A DNA stretch of 53,398 bases from Bradyrhizobium neotropicale (lineage in GTDB: Bacteria; Pseudomonadota; Alphaproteobacteria; Rhizobiales; Xanthobacteraceae): the NCBI RefSeq assembly GCF_001641695.1, contig NZ_LSEF01000049.1, forward strand, positions 1 through 53,398, in the 5' to 3' direction. The notes beneath the pieces are model-generated. The model searched no databases, was not told where the DNA came from, and saw nothing but the letters and a program-made list of their open reading frames with translations. The position numbers and the translations under genes are program-made. The number at the start of each line of letters is the position of its first letter. Positions within the stretch are counted from its first letter, which is position 1. Below are positions 29,573 through 37,386 of the stretch, one piece after another.

Positions 29573-30601
29573 ATGACGCATAAGTTGCTCCGCCGTCTAG
29601 ATGCTACGCAGCTCGACCTGGGCGGCTTTGTTAAATGGTCCTTGAGCTTTCCCGATCCCTACAATGACCCGATAGCTGCCGCTGATCAGGGCAGAAGGGG
29701 TTTTGCCCATCTCCCCCTTGGATTCCAAAATGCGCTGAATGAATTCTCGAACACGCCATATTCCGGCGTACTCTTGGTTACCGGTCTACCGATCTCAGCC
29801 GATCTTCCGCCGACCCCCACCAAGCCGGTCAGGGAGGCCGGCGTGGGACGCGTCGGCAACGAAGGCCTCCTCTTCTCAATCGCCTCCGCGTTCGGAAACC
29901 CGTACAGCTATCGTGAGTGGGAGGGAGGGCTTCTCCTTCACAACAAGTATCCAATTCGGCAACATGCCACCTCGCAAGTGGGGACGAACAATGTGCTGCT
30001 CCAAATGCACACGGAAAAGGCGTTTCGCGACGTTTCTCCCGACTACGTCGCTCTACTATGCTTGCGAGGCGATCCGGCCCATGCTGCCATAACTCATTTT
30101 TGCGATCTCCGTCGCATCATCGAACAGTTCCCGTCCGATGCGCAACGACTGCTTCGGACGCCCCTATACGCATTTCGGACTGATAGCCCGCGCCTCGTGA
30201 TGGACGGCATTGGCTATACGGCGCCGCATGCGATTGTGCAGGAGCACCAGAATCGCGCCATTTATCAGTATGTCGATGACCTTTCGGCTCTCAACGACGA
30301 GGCCAAAGAGGTGCTCGATAAGCTGCGGACTGCCATCGGCGCGAATACAACAGGGCTGCATTTGAACGCCGGGGATCTACTAGTTATGGACAACTCTCAC
30401 ATCGTCCACGGCCGAAGCGCCTTTCGACCAAATTACGACGGTCGAGATCGTTGGCTGCAACGGCTGATGATTTCGCACCGTTTGAACGCAAACTATCTTT
30501 GCTCAACTGGTCATCTGATCCCGGATTCCTGCTTTTCTGAATGCTCCAGCGAACACCGAGCGGTGCAGGAACACCAACGGCAAGGAGGAGCAAACTTTTG
30601 A
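29573..30601 (+). CDS. TauD/TfdA-type dioxygenase of the clavaminate synthase-like branch
   Basis: Fe(II)/2-oxoglutarate oxygenase, 342 residues, preceded by the ribosome site CGAGGAGGC. The iron-binding motif is HxE rather than HxD (LQMHTEKAFRDVSPDYVALLCLRGD, near residue 145), the distal histidine is in NSHIVHGRSAF near residue 285, and the 2-oxoglutarate arginine is in RWLQRLMISHR. HTE plus the following LLCLRGD is the mark of the clavaminate synthase, AsnO and VioC group that hydroxylates or desaturates free or carrier-bound amino acids such as Asn, Arg and Orn. This points to amino-acid tailoring in natural-product synthesis. The exact substrate is unknown. Confidence 0.82.
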   Translation: MTHKLLRRLDATQLDLGGFVKWSLSFPDPYNDPIAAADQGRRGFAHLPLGFQNALNEFSNTPYSGVLLVTGLPISADLPPTPTKPVREAGVGRVGNEGLLFSIASAFGNPYSYREWEGGLLLHNKYPIRQHATSQVGTNNVLLQMHTEKAFRDVSPDYVALLCLRGDPAHAAITHFCDLRRIIEQFPSDAQRLLRTPLYAFRTDSPRLVMDGIGYTAPHAIVQEHQNRAIYQYVDDLSALNDEAKEVLDKLRTAIGANTTGLHLNAGDLLVMDNSHIVHGRSAFRPNYDGRDRWLQRLMISHRLNANYLCSTGHLIPDSCFSECSSEHRAVQEHQRQGGANF

Positions 30602-30625
30602 TCTGGAGACAGTTGATCTAGTTGA

Positions 30626-31240
30626 ATGTATCGTGTCCTACCCTGGCTTCTGTCCCTCATATTGTCGATTGCATTCGCGGTCTCGCTTTCCGAGCTTCAG
30701 AAAGCCAAGCGCATTAGTGAGGTCGCCCAGCAAAGCATTCACAACCATAGAAATGTGCGACAATTCATCATCAGCGCCGCCATGGCGAGGACGCACGAAC
30801 CCATTGTTGTGCTCGGGGACAGCATTGTGGAGATGGCCGCCTTGCCTCTAGCCCTCCGAGGTGTCGAGCTTGTCAATGCAGGTATTGGCGGGATCCGAGC
30901 CAGCGAACTCGCTGTTATCGCTCCCCGGCTCCTGGATGGTTTCAAACCGAAGATGCTGGTTGTCGCCCTGGGCACCAATGATGCAGGCTCCACGGGCTCA
31001 GACTTCTCGAGCCTCTTGACTATTCTTAGGACCTACACGCCCAATCTGGTCGGCGTATCGACGACAAATGATCCGGCGACCCTTGCGAGGATGCGGGAGC
31101 GCTTCCAACAAGCAGGCGTTCCATTCATTGCGCCCGAAATTCGCGATGGTGGCAAGTTAACGGACGCCATCCATTTCAACAAACGGGGCTACGAGACGTG
31201 GATTGCGTCGCTCGTGAATCAGATCTTGCGAATGATGTAG
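30626..31240 (+). CDS. Membrane-anchored SGNH/GDSL hydrolase
   Basis: Esterase or acyl-transfer hydrolase of 204 residues. An N-terminal hydrophobic segment (MYRVLPWLLSLILSIAFAVS) likely anchors it in the inner membrane facing the periplasm, or acts as a signal peptide. The SGNH blocks are VVLGDSIVEMA (catalytic Ser, near residue 68), the Gly block NAGIGGIRASEL, the Asn block VVALGTNDAG, and the Asp-His pair in LTDAIHFNKRGYETW near residue 180. All four catalytic blocks are present. As last gene of the block it may add or remove an ester on an exported product or on a surface glycan. Confidence 0.83.
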   Translation: MYRVLPWLLSLILSIAFAVSLSELQKAKRISEVAQQSIHNHRNVRQFIISAAMARTHEPIVVLGDSIVEMAALPLALRGVELVNAGIGGIRASELAVIAPRLLDGFKPKMLVVALGTNDAGSTGSDFSSLLTILRTYTPNLVGVSTTNDPATLARMRERFQQAGVPFIAPEIRDGGKLTDAIHFNKRGYETWIASLVNQILRMM

Positions 31241-31441
31241 CTGCGCCTCTTCGTGCGCTTCACCCCCGCTTTCACTCCGCAGATTGGAGAAAAGGACCCG
31301 GCCGGCCCGACTAAAACGGCTGTATTCAGGCGTGCCACAGTCTGGCTATCTTAGGGATCTCGCCGGCTTCGTAAGGCCGTATGGCAAACTGCCTGCTCCT
31401 GTAACTCTATGCGACGGAGTTTCGATTGAAATGTGTCGTCA

Positions 31442-31891
31442 TCACGTAGAACTGGCATTGTCTTTGATCGGCTCAAGACTTTCTGCATCGTTCGATTCGA
31501 GGCTCACCTCCTTCATAATGGTCGATCCGCTGGAAAGCCGTCGCCCGAGAGCTTCGACGAAACGATCGTAGCGCTCCGCGCCCTTGGCCCGCGCGGCCGG
31601 GCTCGATTGTTCCGGTAACGCCGGCGTCGCCGTCAACCAGAAGCGAATGAACAGGGCAACCGTTTCCAGCGTGATACCGTCATTGCGTTCAAGCCGCTCG
31701 AGCACACGCACGATCCGGTCGAGACGCTTGGCGATCGCGGCTTCCCGCCGATCGGAATCATCAGGGGAAAGGAAGGATGCAATCGCAGCCTCGGCCACCA
31801 GCGACTTTGGCTTGTCCTGACGCTTTGCGAATGCCTCGAGCTGACGGCATATCTCCGGGTCGAGATAGATGCTGAGCTGGGCTTTCTTCAT
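31442..31891 (-). CDS. CopG/ribbon-helix-helix protein next to traG
   Basis: 149-residue protein starting at 31891 (MKKAQLSIYLDPEICRQLEA). Residues 1 to 45 form a ribbon-helix-helix DNA-binding domain (AQLSIYLDPEICRQLEAFAK), followed by a coiled region and a C-terminal tail. It starts 10 bp after the traG stop. A CopG-like gene directly after traG is standard in IncP- and ICE-type transfer loci, where it probably regulates transfer genes. The usual next genes, trbB onward, are missing; the convergent SGNH hydrolase gene follows instead. Confidence 0.8.
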   Translation of the reverse strand: MKKAQLSIYLDPEICRQLEAFAKRQDKPKSLVAEAAIASFLSPDDSDRREAAIAKRLDRIVRVLERLERNDGITLETVALFIRFWLTATPALPEQSSPAARAKGAERYDRFVEALGRRLSSGSTIMKEVSLESNDAESLEPIKDNASST

Positions 31892-31901
31892 CTCACCCGG
31901 C

Positions 31902-33878
31902 TCACAAGCCCATCTGGTCGTCCGGATCGAGGCTGACAGATCGCGCAAACCCTTGCATCGAGCGGTTCACGGACGCTGCCAGGAGAGGATCGGAATCGCC
32001 CTCATCGCCCAGAGCGTCAAATTCGTTCTCAGCCAGTGGCGCCGTGATGACAACCTCCTCCTGTTCCGGCAGGTCCGGCTCGCGGCGAATGCCGCCGTTC
32101 GGATCGTGGACCGCGCGCTTTACCCCCGCACGCGGCTCGATCGAGGGTGAAATCGGCCTTCGGCTCGACCAATCGTCGCCCTGCGCGGCCAAGGTGACTG
32201 CGGTGGGAGGAGACGGCTTCAATATTCGACGCTGAAACTGCGGGTCTTCGTAGTACCGCGCCTTGCGGGCGCGCACCGGGTGCACGCCTGAGACCATTAC
32301 AATTGCCTCGTTCGGCGAGAGCTGCATGACCTCTCCGGGGGTCAGCAGCGGACGGGATGTCTCCTGGCGGCTGACCATCAGGTGGCCGAGCCATGGCGCC
32401 AGCCGATGTCCGGCATAGTTCTTCATCGCCCGCATCTCAGTCGCCGTCCCAAGTGCATCCGAGACACGTTTGGCGGTGCGCTCGTCGTTGGTGGAGAACG
32501 CAATCCGGACGTGGCAATTGTCGAGGATCGCGTGGTTCGGCCCATAGGCGCGTTCGAGCTGGTTCAGGCTCTGGGTGATCAAGAAGCTGCGGATGCCGTA
32601 ACCTGCCATGAAGGCGAGCTGGCTCTCGAAGAAGTCGAGCCGGCCGAGTGCTGCGAATTCGTCGAGCATCAAAAGAAGCTTCTGACGCTGCCGATCGGTA
32701 TCCAGGCTCTCCGTCAGCCTCCGTCCGATCTGGTTGAGCACGAGCCGCATCAGCGGCTTTGTCCGGGCGATGTCGGATGGGGGCACCACAAGGTAGAGCG
32801 AGATGGGCCGAGGTCCATCGACCAGATCACGAATGCGCCAGTCGCTCCGCCCCGTGACTTTGGCGACAACAGGATCGCGGTAGAGTCCCAGGAAGCTCAT
32901 TGTTGTCGACAACACGCCGGAACGTTCATTCTCGCTTTTGTTGAGGAGTTCCCGCGCCGCCGATGCCACCACGGGATGGACCCGCTCGCCCAAATGGGGC
33001 GTCGCCAGCATTGCATTCAGCGTCGCCTCGATCGGACGCGAGGGATCCGACAGGAAGTTGGCAACGCCAGCGAGCGTTTTGTGGGCTTCCGCATAGAGGA
33101 CGTGGAGAATTGACCCGACAAGCAAGGAGTGGCTGGTCTTCTCCCAGTGATTGCGGCGCTCCAGCGCGCCTTCGGGGTCAACAAGGATGTCTGCCACATT
33201 TTGGGCGTCGCGCACCTCGCAATCGCCCTTGCGAATCTCGAGCAAGGGATTGTAGGCCGCGCTCGCGGGGTTGGTCGGGTCAAACAGCAGCACCGGGCCG
33301 AGCCGGGCGCGCCAACCCGAGGTCAACTGGAAGTTCTCGCCCTTGATGTCATGAACGATGGCAGAGCTCGGCCAGGTCAGCAGCGTCGGAATGACAAGGC
33401 CGACGCCCTTACCGGACCGGGTCGGAGCAAAGCAGAGGACATGCTCCGGCCCATCATGCCGGAGGTAGCGGTCTGCGAAGCGGCCGAGCACGACCCCGTC
33501 GGCTCCCAAAAGTCCAGCACGCCGAACCTCCCGCAGATCCGCCCAGCGAGCCGAGCCGTACGTCGTGACTTCCTGGGCTTCCTTTGCCCGCCAGACCGAG
33601 ATCGCGATGGAGACGGCGAAGGCTGCTATCCCGCCGCTTACGGCGATGCATGCGCCCTGGAGGAAGATCATCGGCGCGTAGGCGTCAAACTCGAACCACC
33701 AGATGAAGAAAGCAAACGGCTCGTAAATGGGCCAGCCTCCGATCATGAACCAGGCCGGCCCAAGCTGCGACTGGAAACCCAAACGCCATGCCGTCCACTC
33801 GGTGGCCACCCAGAGGAAGGCGAGCACGAGGGCCGAGACGGAGAGCAGTTGCCCCCAGAGAATACGGGTAGCGGACAT
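31902..33878 (-). CDS. traG: Conjugative coupling protein TraG (VirD4 family)
   Basis: Type IV coupling protein that hands the relaxase-DNA complex to the mating channel. The start at 33878 (MSATRILWGQLLSV) gives 658 residues; the upstream extension to 33923 has no family features. Two N-terminal transmembrane regions span about residues 8 to 30 and 60 to 100. Walker A is FAPTRSGKGVGLVIP near residue 160, and Walker B lies around LLLMLDEFAALGRLDFF near residue 425, followed by the SLNQLERAYG and TNDERTAKRVS regions. The acidic C-terminal tail is variable. It lies between rlxS and the CopG gene. Intact length suggests it is functional. Confidence 0.93.
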   Translation of the reverse strand: MSATRILWGQLLSVSALVLAFLWVATEWTAWRLGFQSQLGPAWFMIGGWPIYEPFAFFIWWFEFDAYAPMIFLQGACIAVSGGIAAFAVSIAISVWRAKEAQEVTTYGSARWADLREVRRAGLLGADGVVLGRFADRYLRHDGPEHVLCFAPTRSGKGVGLVIPTLLTWPSSAIVHDIKGENFQLTSGWRARLGPVLLFDPTNPASAAYNPLLEIRKGDCEVRDAQNVADILVDPEGALERRNHWEKTSHSLLVGSILHVLYAEAHKTLAGVANFLSDPSRPIEATLNAMLATPHLGERVHPVVASAARELLNKSENERSGVLSTTMSFLGLYRDPVVAKVTGRSDWRIRDLVDGPRPISLYLVVPPSDIARTKPLMRLVLNQIGRRLTESLDTDRQRQKLLLMLDEFAALGRLDFFESQLAFMAGYGIRSFLITQSLNQLERAYGPNHAILDNCHVRIAFSTNDERTAKRVSDALGTATEMRAMKNYAGHRLAPWLGHLMVSRQETSRPLLTPGEVMQLSPNEAIVMVSGVHPVRARKARYYEDPQFQRRILKPSPPTAVTLAAQGDDWSSRRPISPSIEPRAGVKRAVHDPNGGIRREPDLPEQEEVVITAPLAENEFDALGDEGDSDPLLAASVNRSMQGFARSVSLDPDDQMGL

Positions 33879-33968
33879 AAGCCGTAGATGCGCGCGTCCC
33901 GAGCCGTGGTGCAACGGCAACACTCACCATATCGTGGTGATGCGCACCATGGCGCAGAGATGGGCGGG

Positions 33969-35696
33969 TCAGAGGGACAGGTCGCGCTTTCGTCCAAAAC
34001 TCCAGTCGATCCCGCCCGGACCAGCGATACCGCTGACGTGCCGGCCCCGCTCACGCTCGAGCGACGGCGTCCAGGGCACGAGCTGGAAGCCTAGCCCGTT
34101 GTCAATCATGGCGAAGCGGCCGGAGGCGAGTGAAAGTCTTCGGCAGTAGACCCCCGCAACGGACGAGCCTGCCTCGGCGGGCAGATGCGCCAGCCCTGTT
34201 TCTTCCGCGATCCGTTTTCCGACGCTGCCGAGTTCGCGCTGGCGTAATGTTCCGATGAGGCTGCGACCGAGTGTGACTTTGCCGCCGTCGCGGCGGGCTA
34301 ACCCCTGCTGCGCAAGCACATCAATCCGGCGATCGAGTGCCGCGCGGACCTCCGCTCCGAATCCCGCGCGCGAGAGATCTGCCGGTTCACGAGCCACCAG
34401 CCGCCGGTCGAGCCAGGTGGCCCCTTCCGACGCTACCTGCTGATCGAGGTTGAGGTCCGAGCGGACAGCGAGCGCGACGCGCTGGCGGCCCCTCGCATCC
34501 TCGAAGCGCCTTAGCTCCACAATGCCGCCGATCGGACCGTCGCCCGCGGCCTCCAGATCGTGGAGTTTGAGGTGATGCACGCGCCCGTCGATCCCATCGA
34601 CGACTGCGAACCCGGTTCCCTTGAGCTCATCATCAAGCCCGCGGGCAATGAGGCGGCCGATGACAGCTTCGCCATGACGCTCACCCTCGAGCGCCCAGGA
34701 CGATGGCGCACGAGAAGCGCCATCCTTCGCGAGGGTCTTATGCAGCCGCTTGATGATATCGCCGCGTTCCCCAAGTGCACGCAAGCGCTGCTCCGTGTCG
34801 GCGGCCAGAACCCAGCGGGCGGCCCCCGCGGGCAAAGCGAGTCCCAGCCGCTCGAGCGTCCGCATTCGGCCAATCCGGATCTGCCGCAACGGTTCGGTCC
34901 CACCCGCCCCCTCCGGCCGCAGATCAATCACTCCATCCGCCCTTCCCGCTTCCCGGGCCAGCGCCCGGTCGAGCCGTGTCCAGCGTTCGGCCGTCACCTC
35001 CGCCTCAAGATCGCGCTGAATCTCTAGTTCTGACCGAGGACCAAGTTCGCGCGTGACGAGATCGCCCGCCCGAACGCGCAGACCTTTGCTGATATAATCG
35101 CGGCTGATGACCAGGTCGGAGCCGTCGTCTGCGCGGCCGCGCACGAGGATGTGGATATGGGGATGCTCGGTATTCCAGTGGTCGATGGCAACCCAGTCAA
35201 GCCGCGTGCCGAGATCGCGCGCTGCCTGATCCATGAGCTCACGGGTAAAGCTCCGCAAGCTTGCGAGCTCCGTGGCGTCGTCCGGCGAGACGATGAACCG
35301 GAAATGATGCCTGTCGTCCTCACAGCGTTCGACGAAGGCGCGTCCATCAGCCTCATCGCCAGCAGCATCGAACAGCTTGCCAGATGAACCGTCGCGGGTG
35401 ACGCCGTCACGCTTCAGGTATCCGATATGGGCTCGCAGGCTACCTGGCGAACGCATCCGCCGCACGACGCGTGCCTTGACCATGGCGCCGCGGCTGCGGT
35501 CTTGCAGAAGCCGGCTTGCGGCAACGCTGGCCGTGCGTCCCCGCCCGAACCTGCTGCCGAGAGGTCCGGCGCCACGGGAGAGCCCCCCTGCCTTCTGTGC
35601 AGCCTGAAGTGCCTGCGCCAGGAACGGTTTTGTTCGTGGCGCGCGTGTCGAGCGGATCCGACCTGGGCGTACGCGGAAATCGTCGTTACCAGCCAT
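33969..35696 (-). CDS. rlxS: Relaxase RlxS (MOBP/VirD2-like, DUF3363)
   Basis: DNA-nicking relaxase that starts conjugative transfer at oriT, about 575 residues from MAGNDDFRVRPGRIRS (ATG 35696). The relaxase domain includes SLRAHIGYLKRDGVTRDG with a candidate catalytic Tyr, and the three-histidine metal site AIDHWNTEHPHIHILVRG near residue 155. The C-terminal half is the DUF3363 region found in RlxS of the Mesorhizobium loti symbiosis ICE. It precedes traG by 90 bp, and a candidate oriT lies 131 to 156 bp upstream. An N-terminal basic stretch may bind DNA. Length normal, no defects. Confidence 0.92.
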   Translation of the reverse strand: MAGNDDFRVRPGRIRSTRAPRTKPFLAQALQAAQKAGGLSRGAGPLGSRFGRGRTASVAASRLLQDRSRGAMVKARVVRRMRSPGSLRAHIGYLKRDGVTRDGSSGKLFDAAGDEADGRAFVERCEDDRHHFRFIVSPDDATELASLRSFTRELMDQAARDLGTRLDWVAIDHWNTEHPHIHILVRGRADDGSDLVISRDYISKGLRVRAGDLVTRELGPRSELEIQRDLEAEVTAERWTRLDRALAREAGRADGVIDLRPEGAGGTEPLRQIRIGRMRTLERLGLALPAGAARWVLAADTEQRLRALGERGDIIKRLHKTLAKDGASRAPSSWALEGERHGEAVIGRLIARGLDDELKGTGFAVVDGIDGRVHHLKLHDLEAAGDGPIGGIVELRRFEDARGRQRVALAVRSDLNLDQQVASEGATWLDRRLVAREPADLSRAGFGAEVRAALDRRIDVLAQQGLARRDGGKVTLGRSLIGTLRQRELGSVGKRIAEETGLAHLPAEAGSSVAGVYCRRLSLASGRFAMIDNGLGFQLVPWTPSLERERGRHVSGIAGPGGIDWSFGRKRDLSL

Positions 35697-35826
35697 CGTA
35701 TGCTCCAATAATGTGCCGAAAACCGAGCAAGACCGACGTGTTGCGGGAAGTCGCAAGGTTTGCCGTGAAAATGCAATGTTTGCGGTGTCGCTGAAATTTC
35801 ATGGTGTTGCCCACCCCGACCGACCG

Positions 35827-35852
35827 GCCGCACCTTGCGGCTTTTATCCTGC
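35827..35852 (+). other. oriT: Candidate origin of transfer (oriT) with IncP-like nick motif
   Basis: A perfect inverted repeat GCCGCA-CCT-TGCGGC (35827-35841) is followed after a short T-rich spacer by TTATCCTG-C, the nick being expected between 35851 and 35852. ATCCTG-C is the core nick sequence of RP4-type and other MOBP origins, and a hairpin just 5' of it is the usual layout. It lies in the non-coding region directly upstream of rlxS, where ICE origins of this family are expected. Confidence 0.55.
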
Positions 35853-36439
35853 CATCCGCGCTTGGCGAGACCCTGCTCTCTCGATACTGCGATACTCTCC
35901 GACAACATGCGACGAAATGCGATCACGGTCGCCGGCATTGCAGCTCGCGTGATCGCTGCACCAACAGTCCGGCCGTACGGGCCACCAGTGCACGCGCCCT
36001 GCCCAGCGAGGCCTTTCACTCTATTGATCCAACGAAATTGCAATGTCCTCATCCCAGCGGTCGATGGGTCATTGAAGCGCTCAACGAATGCTGTTGCGTG
36101 CTTCCAATGAACAGTGTGGCCGGCGAGCGACGTACCGCGTTCGTGCGGTTCAATACCGATCAAGATGCAAGCCTAACGACGTAGGTCTGCGTCTCATGAA
36201 GAGCGCGGCGGGTCCTCGGTGTCCACGTGCCGTGTTCCGGCGCGGATTCAACATTGGCTGTGAAAGTTGCCGAGTGGAAATTGATTGGACCGTCACGATT
36301 CGACTTTCCCTAGGCAATTTGACCGTGCCTGCCACGTGGGGTGACGCTGCCGAGAAGAGCTGGATGGATGCAGTTGGATCGCGCTCCCAGCAGCAGCGCC
36401 ACCTGGCCGACGATTGGTGTCCGTGGGTCGGCGTCGATC
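35853..36439. other. Non-coding region upstream of the relaxase gene
   Basis: No gene is recognised here. Just after the candidate oriT there is a short near-repeat (TGCGATACTC and TGCGACGAAATGCGATC around 35888-35930) that could serve as accessory binding sites. The remainder holds only fragmentary frames and may contain further unrecognised relics of the decayed excision module. Confidence 0.35.
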
Positions 36440-36686
36440 CGCGCCCACATACGTAGTGAGCGTGTGGCCCTTCGCCGGCAAGACCTCGCCCACGCCGAGA
36501 TCGCTGATCGACGTCTATTACAGCGAAATCTCGCGTGTATAAGCGGCGCGGTCGCCGAGCTTGCGATAGGTAGCGCTCGTGCCATGAACTCGGTGCTTTT
36601 CCATCGTGCGGCGGGACATCCCGAGAAACCGCGCGGCGTCCGGCGTGCACAGGTATCGGGGGCGAGCTGGCGCTCGGATCGATCAT
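36440..36686 (-). pseudogene. Decayed copy of rdfS (ICE excisionase)
   Basis: Starting at an ATG at 36686 (MIDPSASSPP) and crossing a one-base frameshift near 36657, the minus strand reads YLCTPDAARFLGMSRRTMEK, HRVHGTSATYRKLGDRAAYT, two stops, and then SDLGVGEVLPAKGHTLTTY. The intact RdfS at 43738-44016 has the same blocks in the same order (YLRTSEAARFLSLSGRTLEK, HRTYGTGPEYHKIGGRVVYS, VGTVLPAKRHTPIPY). Upstream bases 36755-36840 also resemble 44090-44165. The copy is inactive. Confidence 0.8.
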
Positions 36687-36840
36687 TCGAGAGGCTCCGT
36701 TATCGTGTGGAGCGCAACGAGCTGGTTTGCGCACCGAGGGCCAGAATGGCACGTCAAATCGGCTGGGGGGATGCCGAAGGCGCGAAGATAAGTTTCGCTC
36801 CCCCTGCGCTAATCGTTGCCGGATGATGCGCGGGGCAATG

Positions 36841-37386
36841 CCAGATAATCGCCGCCCGTCAAGGGAGGAACCGCCTGCGTGCCGCAGAAGTTCTGTTAGC
36901 CAAGGCCCGCGATCGTGTCGCTGTGCGACCTACCATGAACGATCAGATCTGTTGCCAAGCGGCCGAGCGGCTGTTCTTGCGGCCTCGAACCGGGCGAAGC
37001 AAAGTCAACCCGACGAGATGCATGACACCAGGGCGTCGAATCTCCAACGCAGCGACGATTCCGCGACTTACTCGCGACGTGGGTTTCAAGACTTTGGACA
37101 AGAGCTTCATGGCCGAGCAAGCAAGAGACGAACGCTTGGGCGGGAGCGACCACCTTTTGATTCCGTCGTAAATCGACGTGCGGCGCCCCCTCTTGCGTCC
37201 GACATCGGACGCGCGGCTTGTTTCAAGGTTCACACCGGTCTTGTTGTGAAGACGACATGGCAATCGGCAAGCCGCGGGAATTTCGCATCCCGTTCGCTGG
37301 CTTGAATCATGCACAAGCGAGCGCCGTGGCAACGGCGTCGGCCATTCGGCTTTCGTTGCAAGACATTTGTGTGTTCATGAGGTGAC
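36841..37386. other. Intergenic region before the outer-membrane protein gene
   Basis: I see no reliable gene. The short frames are not family-like. The stretch directly upstream of 37387 should contain the promoter of the outer-membrane protein gene, but no clear -35/-10 or -24/-12 pair stands out. Confidence 0.35.

Noticed and set aside
36150..36752. 200-codon minus-strand frame as a gene
   Set aside because: Its apparent protein is unlike anything; homology to RdfS appears in the neighbouring frame, so this is the shadow of a pseudogene.
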